Shown here: positions 52,844 to 61,644 of the stretch, in pieces
Layout of the letters: every line of letters begins with the position of its first letter
Position numbering within the stretch: the first letter of the stretch is position 1
Assembly (NCBI GenBank): GCA_029550965.1
Contig: JAKPGJ010000027.1
Span: 62,001-126,000, forward strand
DNA: 64,000 bases
DNA from: Bacillota bacterium
Lineage (GTDB): Bacteria > Bacillota > Clostridia > Oscillospirales > CAG-382
Direction of reading: 5' to 3'
Program-made: the position numbers and the translations under genes
The notes under the pieces: model-generated
Database searches by the model: none
Seen by the model: the letters and a program-made list of their open reading frames with translations, nothing else
What the model was told of the DNA's origin: nothing

Positions 52844-53884
52844 TCACCTGCATCCGGAATAAACCGCTGCGAGTTTTTCTTTGTAAGCCCAAATATCCAT
52901 CAGCTTTTCCGCCGTCCTGCCGGATTGGGCCGAGAGTTTTTCGCGTAATTCGCTGTTTTTTATCAATTCGTTTAACTTTTCCGCAAGGACGTCGTCGTCG
53001 TTTGACAAATACCCGTTTTCGCCGTCCCGTATCAAATCAAGAATGCCGTCCACCGGCGTCGAAACGACCGGCACACCGAGCGCCATCGCTTCCAGAACCG
53101 TCATGGGCGTTCCCTCGAACCGCGAGGTCATCAGCAGCGCTTTCGCGTCGCGCAAAACCTTTAGGGGGTTGTCCATGTAGCCTAAATACCGAACTCTGCC
53201 CTTGTATTCTTCTTTTTTTAGTTCTTCGGCGACCTGATTTTCCAGCGGTCCGGCGCCGACGATGCCGAAACGCGCCGAATCGTTCATTGAAATCACTTTT
53301 TTAATGACGCGCAAGGCTCTGATCGGGTCTTTCTGGTCGTTCAGCCTGCCGACCATGACCGCGTCGAACGAATACGACTGTTCGTCCTCCGCCGCTCTCC
53401 GCTTCAGCTTTTCGATATCAATGACGTTATACAAAACCGTACTTTTTTTGCGCATGCTTTCGCGCATATAGGGGAAATCCACAAACGCCGATTTTGAAAC
53501 CCAGAAAATATGCTTGAAACGGTAACCGAAAAGCGAATATATCCAGGATTTCGCGTCAAACCTGCCGACATGCGGGTTGTTGACGTGTATGTGCGAAACC
53601 ACGGGCAGACCGCAGGCGATGGCGGCGCATATGCTCGCTTTCCGGTCGTGCGCGTGGATGATATCCGGTTTGTAGCATCGTATCGCTTTGCGGAGATTTC
53701 GTACGTTGATGGCCGCAAGCGGAATAAACCGAATCCCCCTTTTCTCCACGGCTTCCCGAATGGGACCGTCCGGACTGCAGTAAGCCATTTCATATTCGCT
53801 GTCCCGAAACATTTCGATAATCTGGCAGGCTACGTTTTCCGCGCCGGAAAAAAACGGGGACTGGAGAACATGCATGATTTTCAT
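52844..53884 (-). CDS. Glycosyltransferase family 4
   Basis: The 346-residue GT-B enzyme has MKIMHVLQSPFFSGAENVA at the start, KPDIIHAHDRKASICAAI near residue 72, VMVGRLNDQKDPIRAL near 177 and the C-terminal EGTPMTVLEAMALGVPVVST near 259 with the Glu-x7-Glu retaining motif. It would add a sugar from a nucleotide donor to a lipid-linked glycan on the cytoplasmic face. It lies third from the end of the operon order, 25 bp after the other GT4 gene; its ribosome binding site is weak. Confidence 0.9.
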   Translation of the reverse strand: MKIMHVLQSPFFSGAENVACQIIEMFRDSEYEMAYCSPDGPIREAVEKRGIRFIPLAAINVRNLRKAIRCYKPDIIHAHDRKASICAAIACGLPVVSHIHVNNPHVGRFDAKSWIYSLFGYRFKHIFWVSKSAFVDFPYMRESMRKKSTVLYNVIDIEKLKRRAAEDEQSYSFDAVMVGRLNDQKDPIRALRVIKKVISMNDSARFGIVGAGPLENQVAEELKKEEYKGRVRYLGYMDNPLKVLRDAKALLMTSRFEGTPMTVLEAMALGVPVVSTPVDGILDLIRDGENGYLSNDDDVLAEKLNELIKNSELREKLSAQSGRTAEKLMDIWAYKEKLAAVYSGCR

Positions 53885-53909
53885 CTATCATCATTCCGTA
53901 TTCGTAATT

Positions 53910-55031
53910 TTATAAAAGCGAACGGTATATCTGCTTCAACCGCTCGACGACCGATTCCATCCCGAACTTTCGAACCGCTTTTCGATTCGCTTCGCCGTAC
54001 GCCATCAGCAAATCCTGATCGCCGCGCAGTTCCGATACGGCGCGGGACAACGCGTCCGCGTCAATCGGGACGCACTGCGCGCTTTGATGGGATAGCAGGT
54101 CGCGGTTTCCCCGAATGTCCGAAACAACGCAGGGAAGCCCCATCGACATCGCTTCCATGACGGAGCGCGACAAGCCCTCCCGATAGGACATCGAAACAAA
54201 AATATCCGACGCCCGCAGAATCGTCTTTACGTCGTCGCGGTATCCGAGGAAATGCACCCGGCCTGAAAGTCCGAGCGTTTCCGCCAGCGCTTTTAATTTC
54301 TGTTCTTCCGGACCGGTTCCGCACAGCGCGTAATGAACCGAATCGTCCAGTTTTTTTACCGCTTCGACGATAACGGCGTTGTTTTTGTTTTTATTCAGTT
54401 CGCCGACCGAAACCAAAACAAAAGCGTCTTCGGGCAGTCCTAAACTTTTGCGAACCTCGGCTCGGTCTGTTTCCGGCGGGTCCGACAAGTCTATTCCCAC
54501 GCCGGGAACATAATAGACCGCGCCATTGTTCCGCAGACGCATTTTTACCTGCGCGAGCGCAAAATCTTCCTTATTGATGGCAATTAGAACGTCTGTACAG
54601 CGCGCGAGTAGTTTTTCGACCGGATAATACAGAAGCCAGTTTATCAGCGGCGCGCCTTTGTAAAAATGAAATCCGTGCGCCTGGTAAATTACTTTTTTTA
54701 TCCCGCATCGGCGCGCGGTAAGCCTGCCGCAAAGCCCGCCGACCGGCGTGTTGCAGTGTATAAAATCAAAATCATACGCCTTCATCAGCGCGATTAGCTG
54801 TTTGTACGCCCGTATGTTTGCGAAATGCAGCGGGTTGCGCTCAAAATCGATCTGATGAAAATAAATCCCCAAATCCGACTCCATCCGTTTTACGTTGGAC
54901 TTGGTTCTGTCGACGCAGTTGAAAGCGATATGAAACTCGATACCCAGTTCGCGCGCGGCGGCCGCGGCAGAGCGGTAGAAACTGTACGACTGCGCTTTGC
55001 CGACGTTGCCGATATAGAGCATTTTTTTCAT
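53910..55031 (-). CDS. Glycosyltransferase family 4
   Basis: The 373-residue GT-B enzyme has DFDFIHCNTPVGGLCGRLTA near residue 86, YQAHGFHFYKGAPLINWLLY near 115 and YREGLSRSVMEAMSMGLPCV near 283 containing the conserved Glu pair. The N-terminal SYSFYRSAAAAARELGIEF segment is as in EpsD/EpsF-like enzymes of exopolysaccharide operons. Donor and linkage cannot be read from sequence. It follows the acetyltransferase by 10 bp. Confidence 0.9.
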   Translation of the reverse strand: MKKMLYIGNVGKAQSYSFYRSAAAAARELGIEFHIAFNCVDRTKSNVKRMESDLGIYFHQIDFERNPLHFANIRAYKQLIALMKAYDFDFIHCNTPVGGLCGRLTARRCGIKKVIYQAHGFHFYKGAPLINWLLYYPVEKLLARCTDVLIAINKEDFALAQVKMRLRNNGAVYYVPGVGIDLSDPPETDRAEVRKSLGLPEDAFVLVSVGELNKNKNNAVIVEAVKKLDDSVHYALCGTGPEEQKLKALAETLGLSGRVHFLGYRDDVKTILRASDIFVSMSYREGLSRSVMEAMSMGLPCVVSDIRGNRDLLSHQSAQCVPIDADALSRAVSELRGDQDLLMAYGEANRKAVRKFGMESVVERLKQIYRSLL

Positions 55032-55041
55032 TTTCTTGCCC

Positions 55042-55767
55042 TTATAAATGTTTGATAAGAACGTAGCTCATGCCGGAAATAGTACAGCCGAACGCTTCGT
55101 GCAGCTTTATAATCGGCAGATTGTTCGACGAAACGCCGGTTTTCATCCACCTGCCGCCCTGCTCGTAAATGGTCGAAAGGTTCGCGTACAGCGGCAGAAA
55201 ACCCAAACCCGACCGTTTCGCGTCCGGCAGCAGACCGCCGAGGAACGCGTCAAAATAATCGCCCTTGTCGGTATTCATGTTAAAGCCGACTTTTTCGCCC
55301 TTATAGGTGCAGATATAAAACCTGCTGCCTTTGTCAATCAGATCCTTCGCCCACAACGCATAGCGTCTTCCGGCGTGTTTCGGCGAAAAAAAAGGATCGC
55401 ACGCTACCTTGTCCGTAACAAAGACGCCGCCCGTTTCGATCGCTTTCAGGGCGCTCTCGATCTCGTCTTTGTCGGCCGGATGGTATGCGATATGTTTTTC
55501 AAAACGGCGGTACTGCTCGGGCAGTTCGGGCTTTTTATCCATTTTCTTTTCAAACTGGATGTTCAGTTCCACCGTTTTAAAGCCGTTGTCCTGCAGATAG
55601 AAAAGCGCGTCGGTCATTCCGGATGGAACACGCGCCACCTGATATTCAGCCGACAGCCTGCCGAGCGCGTCCGCAATCTGCGCGACGCTGTCGCCCGCTT
55701 CGACGTTCAGTTCCTGACAATCGACGCCGATATTGCGTTTTTCCCAATAAGCGTGTATGATCTGCAT
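55042..55767 (-). CDS. GNAT-family acetyltransferase, sugar-modifying
   Basis: The 241-residue protein has a C-terminal GNAT fold: FYICTYKGEKVGFNMNTDKG near residue 150, GLLPDAKRSGLGFLPLYANL near 177 as the acetyl-CoA loop region, and VSSNNLPIIKLHEAFGC near 216 (the common NxxxIxLxxxxGF signature). The layout recalls WecD/RffC, which acetylates an amino sugar made by a DegT-type aminotransferase. With the aminotransferase two genes upstream it would finish an acetamido-sugar, for example N-acetylated 4-amino-6-deoxyhexose. No dehydratase for such a sugar is in the window. Confidence 0.85.
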   Translation of the reverse strand: MQIIHAYWEKRNIGVDCQELNVEAGDSVAQIADALGRLSAEYQVARVPSGMTDALFYLQDNGFKTVELNIQFEKKMDKKPELPEQYRRFEKHIAYHPADKDEIESALKAIETGGVFVTDKVACDPFFSPKHAGRRYALWAKDLIDKGSRFYICTYKGEKVGFNMNTDKGDYFDAFLGGLLPDAKRSGLGFLPLYANLSTIYEQGGRWMKTGVSSNNLPIIKLHEAFGCTISGMSYVLIKHL

Positions 55768-55788
55768 ATTCTTTTCCCTGCTCCGTCG

Positions 55789-56421
55789 TTATGTTTTTTG
55801 GTCTTTTTTCGGATTCGCGGCGGTTTTTTCCGAACCGTTCCGATAAACGTTCCTCCCGCGAAGAACGGTGCCGATGGTTTTCACTAAAATTTTAAAATCC
55901 AACGCAAAGGATACGTTCTCTGCGTAGTAGACGTCCTGCCTGAAACGCTCGCGCAGTTCGATGTTGTTGCGAAAATAGGCCTGACTGTAGCCGGTGATTC
56001 CGGGGCGGACGCTGTTCCGTTTCGCCTCGTTGCCGGTATAAACCTTCAGCGCGTCCGGCAGGTCGGGTCTTGGTCCGATAAAACTCATATCCCCTTTTAA
56101 AACGTTGATAATCTGCGGGATCTCGTCCAAACTGGTCTTGCGGATAAAACGCCCGACCTTCGTCACTCTGGGGTCGTTGTCGCTGTTGAACGTGCTTCCG
56201 TCCGCGTTCCGAATGTCGGGCGCGTTCACCTTCATCGAGCGAAACTTGTACATAATAAAGATTTTGCCGTCTTTGCCGAGACGCGGCGCGTTATAAAACG
56301 GAGAACCTTTGTCCTCAAAGTATATGCAGGGAATTAAAACGAGCGAGATCATCAGCGCAAACGGCAATGCGATCACCGAAAGCACAATATCCAACAACCG
56401 CTTGATATATTTTGCGTACAT
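55789..56421 (-). CDS. Phosphoglycosyltransferase (WbaP/PglC-like sugar transferase)
   Basis: The 210-residue enzyme has an N-terminal membrane segment (RLLDIVLSVIALPFALMISL) and the catalytic blocks YKFRSMKVNAPD near residue 63, KTSLDEIPQIINVLKGDMS near 105 with Asp-Glu, and FIGPRPDLPDAL near 124. It transfers a sugar 1-phosphate to undecaprenyl phosphate, starting the repeat unit. The ATG at 56421 follows AAGGA at 7 nt; the open frame extends nine codons upstream. Length fits the small PglC type rather than the long WbaP type. Confidence 0.93.
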   Translation of the reverse strand: MYAKYIKRLLDIVLSVIALPFALMISLVLIPCIYFEDKGSPFYNAPRLGKDGKIFIMYKFRSMKVNAPDIRNADGSTFNSDNDPRVTKVGRFIRKTSLDEIPQIINVLKGDMSFIGPRPDLPDALKVYTGNEAKRNSVRPGITGYSQAYFRNNIELRERFRQDVYYAENVSFALDFKILVKTIGTVLRGRNVYRNGSEKTAANPKKDQKT

Positions 56422-56451
56422 AACCATTTCCTTCGCTGAATTTGTCAAACT

Positions 56452-57666
56452 TTACTTTAAAACATCCTTCAGTATGTTCTGAAACGTCTGCGCCACAAAT
56501 TCAACGTCTTCTTCGGTCATCAGCGTATGTGTCGGCAGCGTGATTTCGTTTTTGTACTGATTGTAGGCGTTCGGGAAATCTTTGATATCAAAGCCCAGCC
56601 GCTTATACGCGGTCATCATGGGCAGCGGCTTGAAATGCACGTTGCAGGCGATGCCTTTCTGCGCCATCTTCTCGATAATTCTGTTGCGCTGTTCTTCGGA
56701 TATTCCGGGAACACGCGCGAGATAAAGGTGCCCGTTGCCTTTGCGCTCCGCGTCAAAGTGGTTTTGACGACGGACGCCGAGCGGGAGCAAAACTTCGTCA
56801 TACCGCGCGATGGTTTTTAAACGCTTTGCCGTAAGCTCTGAAAAGCGTTCCAGCTGCGCCAGTCCGAAAGCGGCCGTAATATCGGTCATGTTGCATTTAT
56901 AGCCTGTATATATAATATCGTACTCCCAGCAGTTCAGCGCGGACTTGGACAACGCGTCCTTGTTCTGCCCGTGCAGCGAAAGAAGCTGGAATTCCTTATA
57001 AACTTCGTCGTTGTCGATGCCGGGATGGTCTTTCCATGTAATCGCGCCGCCCTCCGCCGTCGTCAGGTTTTTGACCGCGTGGAAAGAGAAGGCGGTAAAA
57101 TCGGCCGCCCCGCCGCTTAAAACGCCTTTATACGACGCGCCGATGGAATGCGCGGCGTCCGCCAGCACGATTACCCTGCCGAACGCTTCCTGCAGTTTCG
57201 AGTTTGGGCGGAAAAGGTGCTTTTTGCGCTCTACCGCGGCAAATATCCGGTCGTAATCCGCCATGACGCCGCCGATATCTACGGGTATGATAACCTTCGT
57301 GCGTTCCGTAATCGCATCGGCAACCTTTTCGCAGTCCAAAAAGAACGAGTCGGGCGCGGTGTCCGCAAGAACGATTTTCGCCCCGACATGTTCGATTACG
57401 GAAGCCGATGCGGTATAGGTGTACGCGCTGGTAATCACCTCGTCGCCGGGACCTATGCCCAGCAAACGCAGGACGAGCTCCATCGCCGCGGTCGCCGAAT
57501 TCACGCAGACAAAGCGGGGGGTTTTGCAGAACTCCGCCAGTTTTTGCTCGAACAGTTTTGTTTTCGGGCCTGTCGTAATCCAGCCCGACCGCAATACTTC
57601 GACGACGTTTTGAATCTCACGCTCCGAAATATCGGGCGGTGAAAACGGAATATTTATCTGAATCAT
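56452..57666 (-). CDS. DegT/DnrJ/EryC1/StrS aminotransferase
   Basis: The 404-residue PLP enzyme starts with INIPFSPPDISEREIQNV, has NSATAAMELVLRLLGIGPGD near residue 56, TSAYTYTASASVIEHVGAKI near 80, ADAAHSIGASYKG near 168 and the PLP lysine in FHAVKNLTTAEGG near 197. It would aminate a nucleotide-linked keto sugar (as PglE, ArnB or WecE). It is the first gene of the glycan operon, with AAGGA 9 nt before the ATG and a good promoter about 75 bp upstream. Confidence 0.94.
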   Translation of the reverse strand: MIQINIPFSPPDISEREIQNVVEVLRSGWITTGPKTKLFEQKLAEFCKTPRFVCVNSATAAMELVLRLLGIGPGDEVITSAYTYTASASVIEHVGAKIVLADTAPDSFFLDCEKVADAITERTKVIIPVDIGGVMADYDRIFAAVERKKHLFRPNSKLQEAFGRVIVLADAAHSIGASYKGVLSGGAADFTAFSFHAVKNLTTAEGGAITWKDHPGIDNDEVYKEFQLLSLHGQNKDALSKSALNCWEYDIIYTGYKCNMTDITAAFGLAQLERFSELTAKRLKTIARYDEVLLPLGVRRQNHFDAERKGNGHLYLARVPGISEEQRNRIIEKMAQKGIACNVHFKPLPMMTAYKRLGFDIKDFPNAYNQYKNEITLPTHTLMTEEDVEFVAQTFQNILKDVLK

Positions 57667-57742
57667 TGTGTACTTCCTTTTATATTTTTAAACCCAATGA
57701 AAGAATGTTAATACTTCATTTTTTGCCGTAATAATCTTTCTT

Positions 57743-57771
57743 ATTCTATGCCTGCCGGTATTATCTGTCAA
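57743..57771 (-). promoter_or_regulatory. Promoter of the glycan operon
   Basis: Minus strand: TTGACA (57771-57766), 17 nt, TAGAAT (57748-57743). The leader of about 70 nt holds a weak ATGAAG...CTTTCAT repeat near 57700-57717. Confidence 0.8.
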
Positions 57772-58050
57772 CACAAACGGCGTTTTATTTAAATTATGTT
57801 TATAATAATCGCGGTTTGTTTTGTATTTTTAAACATTTTGTTCATCATCAATCCGTAACGGCTTTATTTTTTATTTTATTCATACTATACCATGGATAAA
57901 ATAAAGATTTTATAAGGCTTTGTTAATTTATTGGTCGCCGTTTTATCGGCATGGATTGCAGTTTAGCTATTATAGCACGGCGGGATGGGAAAGTCTACGG
58001 TAATAATTCATATTTTTCAACCGCTGGGCAGGCATTTTTTATCCATATAA
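57772..58050. other. AT-rich intergenic region, no gene seen
   Basis: About 280 bp between the glycan promoter and the next terminator. A 20-codon hydrophobic plus-strand frame near 57799 has no ribosome binding site. No RNA gene or repeat was recognised. Confidence 0.5.
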
Positions 58051-58087
58051 TAAAACAGGCAACCGAGCAAAACGGTTGCCTGTTTTA
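58051..58087. terminator. Terminator after the membrane-anchored propeller gene
   Basis: AAAACAGGCAACCG, 7-nt loop, CGGTTGCCTGTTTT. A 14-bp symmetrical stem; on the minus strand it serves the gene at 58139. Confidence 0.88.
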
Positions 58088-58138
58088 TGATATTTAAGCA
58101 AATCAGTATTTTTTGACCCGAACGCAGATACCTAAATT

Positions 58139-59569
58139 CTACTTAAAGCGGTATAGATATATAGCGCCTTCCGGAACATAAATAAATAGACTTGTGCTGT
58201 CGTTCCACCCAATCGTTGTTCCTTCGATTTTCTCGTATCCCTTTCTTTCAATAATTTTAATTTCTTTCTTTACCAAATCAATTATTCCAATCTCTCTTAT
58301 ATCAAACGTATTACTATCCGCCGAATCATTAATTATCGCGATTTTCGTGTGATCCCGATTCATCAGATAGAGATATCTCGAATCCAAATCAATGCCTTCT
58401 ACTATATATTCCTCTCCATTAAAGGTTACGATTTTATAGTTTTCATTTTCTTTAAAAATGCAGGTCCCCATCGACGCATAGAGAACGGTATCATTCTCGT
58501 CGAACAACTTAATCGTTTCCTTCGTGCTGATATTGTAGCAATATCCGCTCAGAATATAATCGCCCGCCATCATATTTTCACGAAGTTCATTGTGATACTG
58601 TTCGATAAACAGCACTTCGTCATTTACAAAGGAACATAAATAAATATTGTCAATTCCTGTTAAATCCGAAAGGGAGATCGCTTTTCCCGCGGCGGCATCG
58701 AAATAAATGCATTCGCCCGGCCACCCTCCATTAAACTCAAACAAAAGCAGTTTTTGATAATCCGGGCTGAAGGAAATTGTTTCAATGCTTTTCCCTTCCG
58801 GTATTACGCCGGCCAAAATATCAGTTACTTCACCCGTTCTCAAGTCGTATAAGAGATAATAAGCGGTATAATCAGCTTGCCTGCCAAAACCTGCATGGAT
58901 CCAAACCGTATTTTCATTAAAAAATCCTTTTGGCCACGACATAATGACATCTTCCGGAATATCGCTCGCGGAATATTCCCCGGTCTCGTCTCGCAGGAAA
59001 GGTTTCCCGTTTAACGTACCATACCCGAATTTTAAATGCAGGGTGTATCCGTTAAACGAAATGGTATCGGTTACATGATTGATAATTTGCGTTATTTCCG
59101 TTGCGCCGTTATCCGTAATTAAATAGTATTTTATACTTCCATCCGGCTGATTAACCATTGCAATATTATCCGAAAGATCTCCGTCGATATTGTAATATGA
59201 TACATCGGCTATATCGTCAATATTTTGTCTCCCTATAAACTGTATCGTATTGCTTCTGCCGGTAGGGATCGGGGAAACAATTTCCGGCTCGGACGCGCGG
59301 AATAAAGAGATAACCGTTTTGCGGAACTCCTCGCCTGCAGCAATAAAAGTATTTCGGAACTCCGCGCTTGCGGCAAAGCAGACAGAAAAAGTCAGTACAA
59401 CAACTGCCAGTGCTGCAATCGCAACCCAAAACGCGGATCTCATCGCTCTTCCCTTCCTTACAGGAATTATAATTTCCGCTTGGTCAGGTGAAGCATTGAA
59501 CTTAAATTCCGCCTCGGGCAACTGCGCCGCTTTCTTGCGCAGCAATTTTTCAATAGAGTATCTATTCAT
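58139..59569 (-). CDS. Membrane-anchored beta-propeller-like protein, probable anti-sigma partner
   Basis: The 476-residue product has a cytoplasmic N-terminus of about 42 residues (SIEKLLRKKAAQLPEAEFKF), one membrane helix (about 44-66) and a large outer domain. That domain has repeated WD-like strand patterns (SIETISFSPDYQKLLLFEF, KIAIINDSADSNTF, TTIGWNDSTSLFIYV), suggesting a propeller. Directly downstream of an ECF sigma gene on the same strand (69 bp apart), this topology fits an anti-sigma factor with an external sensor. The N-terminal part does not show a clear zinc anti-sigma motif, so the role is inferred from position. Confidence 0.7.
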   Translation of the reverse strand: MNRYSIEKLLRKKAAQLPEAEFKFNASPDQAEIIIPVRKGRAMRSAFWVAIAALAVVVLTFSVCFAASAEFRNTFIAAGEEFRKTVISLFRASEPEIVSPIPTGRSNTIQFIGRQNIDDIADVSYYNIDGDLSDNIAMVNQPDGSIKYYLITDNGATEITQIINHVTDTISFNGYTLHLKFGYGTLNGKPFLRDETGEYSASDIPEDVIMSWPKGFFNENTVWIHAGFGRQADYTAYYLLYDLRTGEVTDILAGVIPEGKSIETISFSPDYQKLLLFEFNGGWPGECIYFDAAAGKAISLSDLTGIDNIYLCSFVNDEVLFIEQYHNELRENMMAGDYILSGYCYNISTKETIKLFDENDTVLYASMGTCIFKENENYKIVTFNGEEYIVEGIDLDSRYLYLMNRDHTKIAIINDSADSNTFDIREIGIIDLVKKEIKIIERKGYEKIEGTTIGWNDSTSLFIYVPEGAIYLYRFK

Positions 59570-59637
59570 TTATAAACCTACCTTTCCGTGAAAAACTTAA
59601 AGGAGTTACATTCGACCGTCAAACATACTCCTTTTCT

Positions 59638-60183
59638 TCATTTATAACCGCAGCTTTCTTTTTGATGTTTTAAATTTTGATTGCCTTCTATTAGAGTTTG
59701 CTTTATAAGTTTTAACGAACGCGCATATCGTTGCCGGACAGTTCCGGGTTTCATATCCATAATTTGAGCAATTTCTTTATGTTTCAATCCGTTTACGATA
59801 TGTAATACAACAATTTGCTGTTCTGTTTCGTCCAAACAATCCAGCATCGAAAAAAAATCGGATTGATAGTTGTCTTCTTTTGCAGATAAGGATTCGTATG
59901 TTTCGCACATTTCAAATGAGCGTTTGCGCATTATGTTCAATGTTAAATTCTTTGTCGTTGTCAGCAGCCACGATTTAATTTCGGCATCCTCTATTTGATT
60001 GATGTTCTGTATCAGTTTTAAAAAAACCTCTTGTGTTATGTCCTCTGAAAGATAAACATCGCGTGTTATTGATAAAGCAAAGCGAAATACTCCCGTTTTA
60101 TATGCATTAAACAATTGCAATATATTCAAATCGTTGGAATTGCATTTTTTCTGTAAACAACCAACGACCTCACCTCTTTTCAT
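59638..60183 (-). CDS. ECF-type RNA polymerase sigma factor
   Basis: The 181-residue protein has sigma region 2 (RFALSITRDVYLSEDITQEVF near residue 34, split as RFALSITRDVYLSE and DITQEVFLKL) with the WLLTTTKNLTLNIMRKR region 2.4 block. Region 4 is LDETEQQIVVLHIVNGLKHKEI and MDMKPGTVRQRYARSLKLI near 117-160. It would direct a small regulon, probably including its own operon. The ATG at 60183 lacks a good ribosome binding site. No matching autoregulatory promoter was found upstream. Confidence 0.9.
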   Translation of the reverse strand: MKRGEVVGCLQKKCNSNDLNILQLFNAYKTGVFRFALSITRDVYLSEDITQEVFLKLIQNINQIEDAEIKSWLLTTTKNLTLNIMRKRSFEMCETYESLSAKEDNYQSDFFSMLDCLDETEQQIVVLHIVNGLKHKEIAQIMDMKPGTVRQRYARSLKLIKQTLIEGNQNLKHQKESCGYK

Positions 60184-60330
60184 ATATTAGACAATCCGAA
60201 ACCCCGTTTTGTTACAAGTCTTTGGAATTTTTTTATTGCAAAAATGCATTTTAATTTATTTATTAAAATTATATTTTAATATTATCATAATCAGCGATAT
60301 GTTTTCAAGTATGAAATAAATAATTCGGTA

Positions 60331-60652
60331 TGAGAGGATTTTCCCGCCTGCAAAGCGGAGCGGTGGCGGGGTCTGACAGTCCACCGGACTGTCATTCAAC
60401 ACCCGCCCTTCAAATCCATATAATAAAAAAAGCAGTTGCGGAGCAACTGCATAAATGACAGGCGTTTCGCCTGTCATTTTTTTGGTCTGAGTGAGAGGAT
60501 TTGCCCGCCTGCAAAGCGGAGCGGCGGCGGGGTCTGACAGTCCACCGGACTGTCATTCAACGCCCGCCCTTCAAATCCATATAATAAAAAAAGCAGTTGC
60601 GGAGCAACTGCATAAATGACAGGCGTTTCGCCTGTCATTTTTTTGGTCTGAG
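60331..60652 (-). repeat. Two tandem 161-bp hairpin-rich units next to tRNA-Pro
   Basis: TGAGAGGAT begins at 60331, 60492 and (in the tRNA) 60653, giving a period of exactly 161 bp over two near-identical copies. In tRNA direction each copy holds hairpins AATGACAGGCG-AAA-CGCCTGTCATT and GCAGTTGC-TCC-GCAACTGC-TTTTTTT, then GGCGGG...TGACAGTCC-GGT-GGACTGTCA...CCCGCC. Each ends in a copy of the tRNA 3' end AAATCCTCTCACTCAGACCA (complete in the inner copy, degenerate in the outer copy). Unlike a normal att duplication, the tRNA end is repeated together with terminator hairpins. Confidence 0.88.
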
Positions 60653-60720
60653 TGAGAGGATTTGAACCTCCGGCCTCTACCACCCCAAGGTAGCGCGCTA
60701 CCAAACTGCGCCACACCCAG
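60644..60720 (-). tRNA. tRNA-Pro (anticodon GGG)
   Basis: Minus strand from CTGGGTG at 60720: acceptor CTGGGTG / CACTCAG, D-arm with GTTTGGTAGCGC, anticodon stem CTACC-TTGGGGT-GGTAG giving anticodon GGG, T-loop GGTTCAAATCC, discriminator A and encoded CCA ending at 60644. A TGACAGGCG hairpin and a true terminator (GCAGTTGC stem plus TTTTTTT) follow within the repeat unit. It reads CCC and CCU. Confidence 0.95.
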
Positions 60721-60776
60721 ATAGGCAACGGCTGAATTATAGCACAATAACATTTTTGTGTCAAGTGGTTTCGGCT

Positions 60777-61541
60777 TTATTTTTCCTTTATGTCGGAAAT
60801 ATCTTTTATAACCTCTCCGGCAAGGATAAATCCGGCGACCGGCGGAACGAAAGAAACGCTTCCCGGCACCTGTCTGCGGATTGTGCACTTTCTTTTCGTG
60901 CCCGGCGGGCAGACGCAGTTGGTTTTGCAGCTGCTGCTCATATCCTCAAGCGGCTCCAACGCCTTTTCCTTGGAATACACAACCTTGAGTCTTTTTATGC
61001 CGCGCTTGCGCAGCTCGTACCGCATAACCTTGGCGAGCGGGCAAACCGAAGTGTTGTATATATCGTCCACCTCGAATTTGGTTGGGTCAAGCTTGTTGCC
61101 CGCTCCCATACAGCTTATGATGGGAACGCCGGCTTTGTTTGCGCATTCCACCAGCGCCAACTTCGCAGCTACGGTGTCCACCGCGTCTATCACATAGCTG
61201 TAGGCAGAAAAATCAAACTGGTCGGCGGTTTCGGGCAGAAAAAAGCACTTGTGCACCGTAACGACAAGCTTTGGATTTATGTCAAGCAGGCGTTCCTTTA
61301 AAACCTCCACCTTCGGTTTTCCGATTGTAGAATGAAGCGCGAGCAGCTGACGGTTCAGGTTGGTCAGGCAGACCACGTCGTCGTCAATAATATCAATCGC
61401 ACCGATGCCGCCGCGCGCCAACGCTTCCGCGGCGTACGAGCCTACCCCGCCCACGCCGAAAACGGCGACCCGCGCAGCGGCGAGCTTTTCCATCGCTTCT
61501 TTTCCAAAAAGCAGTTCCATTCTTGAAAACTGGTTCAACAT
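60777..61541 (-). CDS. tcdA: tRNA threonylcarbamoyladenosine dehydratase
   Basis: The 254-residue E1-like enzyme has the ATP-binding VAVFGVGGVGSYAAEALARG near residue 25, IDIIDDDVVCLTNLNRQLLA near 49 split as DDDVVCLTNLNRQ, and DAVDTVAAKLALVECANKA near 119. It ends with the Cys-rich NCVCPPGTKRKCTIRRQVPG region found in TcdA/CsdL proteins. TcdA cyclises t6A to ct6A in tRNA, complementing tsaE and tsaB in this window. The ATG at 61541 has GAGG at 7 nt; an ATG two codons upstream is too close to that site. Confidence 0.93.
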   Translation of the reverse strand: MLNQFSRMELLFGKEAMEKLAAARVAVFGVGGVGSYAAEALARGGIGAIDIIDDDVVCLTNLNRQLLALHSTIGKPKVEVLKERLLDINPKLVVTVHKCFFLPETADQFDFSAYSYVIDAVDTVAAKLALVECANKAGVPIISCMGAGNKLDPTKFEVDDIYNTSVCPLAKVMRYELRKRGIKRLKVVYSKEKALEPLEDMSSSCKTNCVCPPGTKRKCTIRRQVPGSVSFVPPVAGFILAGEVIKDISDIKEK

Positions 61542-61578
61542 ATCCATGCCTCAAAATTATCTGTAGAATTTTCAATCG

Positions 61579-61606
61579 TTGACAAATTTGCGAAATTGTC
61601 CATAAT
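61579..61606 (+). promoter_or_regulatory. Promoter of the amidase gene
   Basis: TTGACA, 16 nt, CATAAT, about 35 bp before the start codon. Confidence 0.75.
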
Positions 61607-61644
61607 GATTATAACAGATATTTTTAAAAAAAGGAGTTACGAAA

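Noticed and set aside
57799-57861. 20-codon hydrophobic plus-strand frame in the gap upstream of the glycan operon
   Set aside because: No ribosome binding site and too short to support.
60331-60652. Integrase attachment sites (attL/attR) of an element in tRNA-Pro
   Set aside because: The copies are only 161 bp apart with no genes between; a conventional integrated element is not supported here, though the origin by tRNA-end recombination remains possible.
60474-60764. Minus-strand 96-codon frame across tRNA-Pro and the repeats
   Set aside because: It reads through a tRNA and hairpins. The 161-bp period is not a multiple of three, so the copies are in different frames; non-coding.
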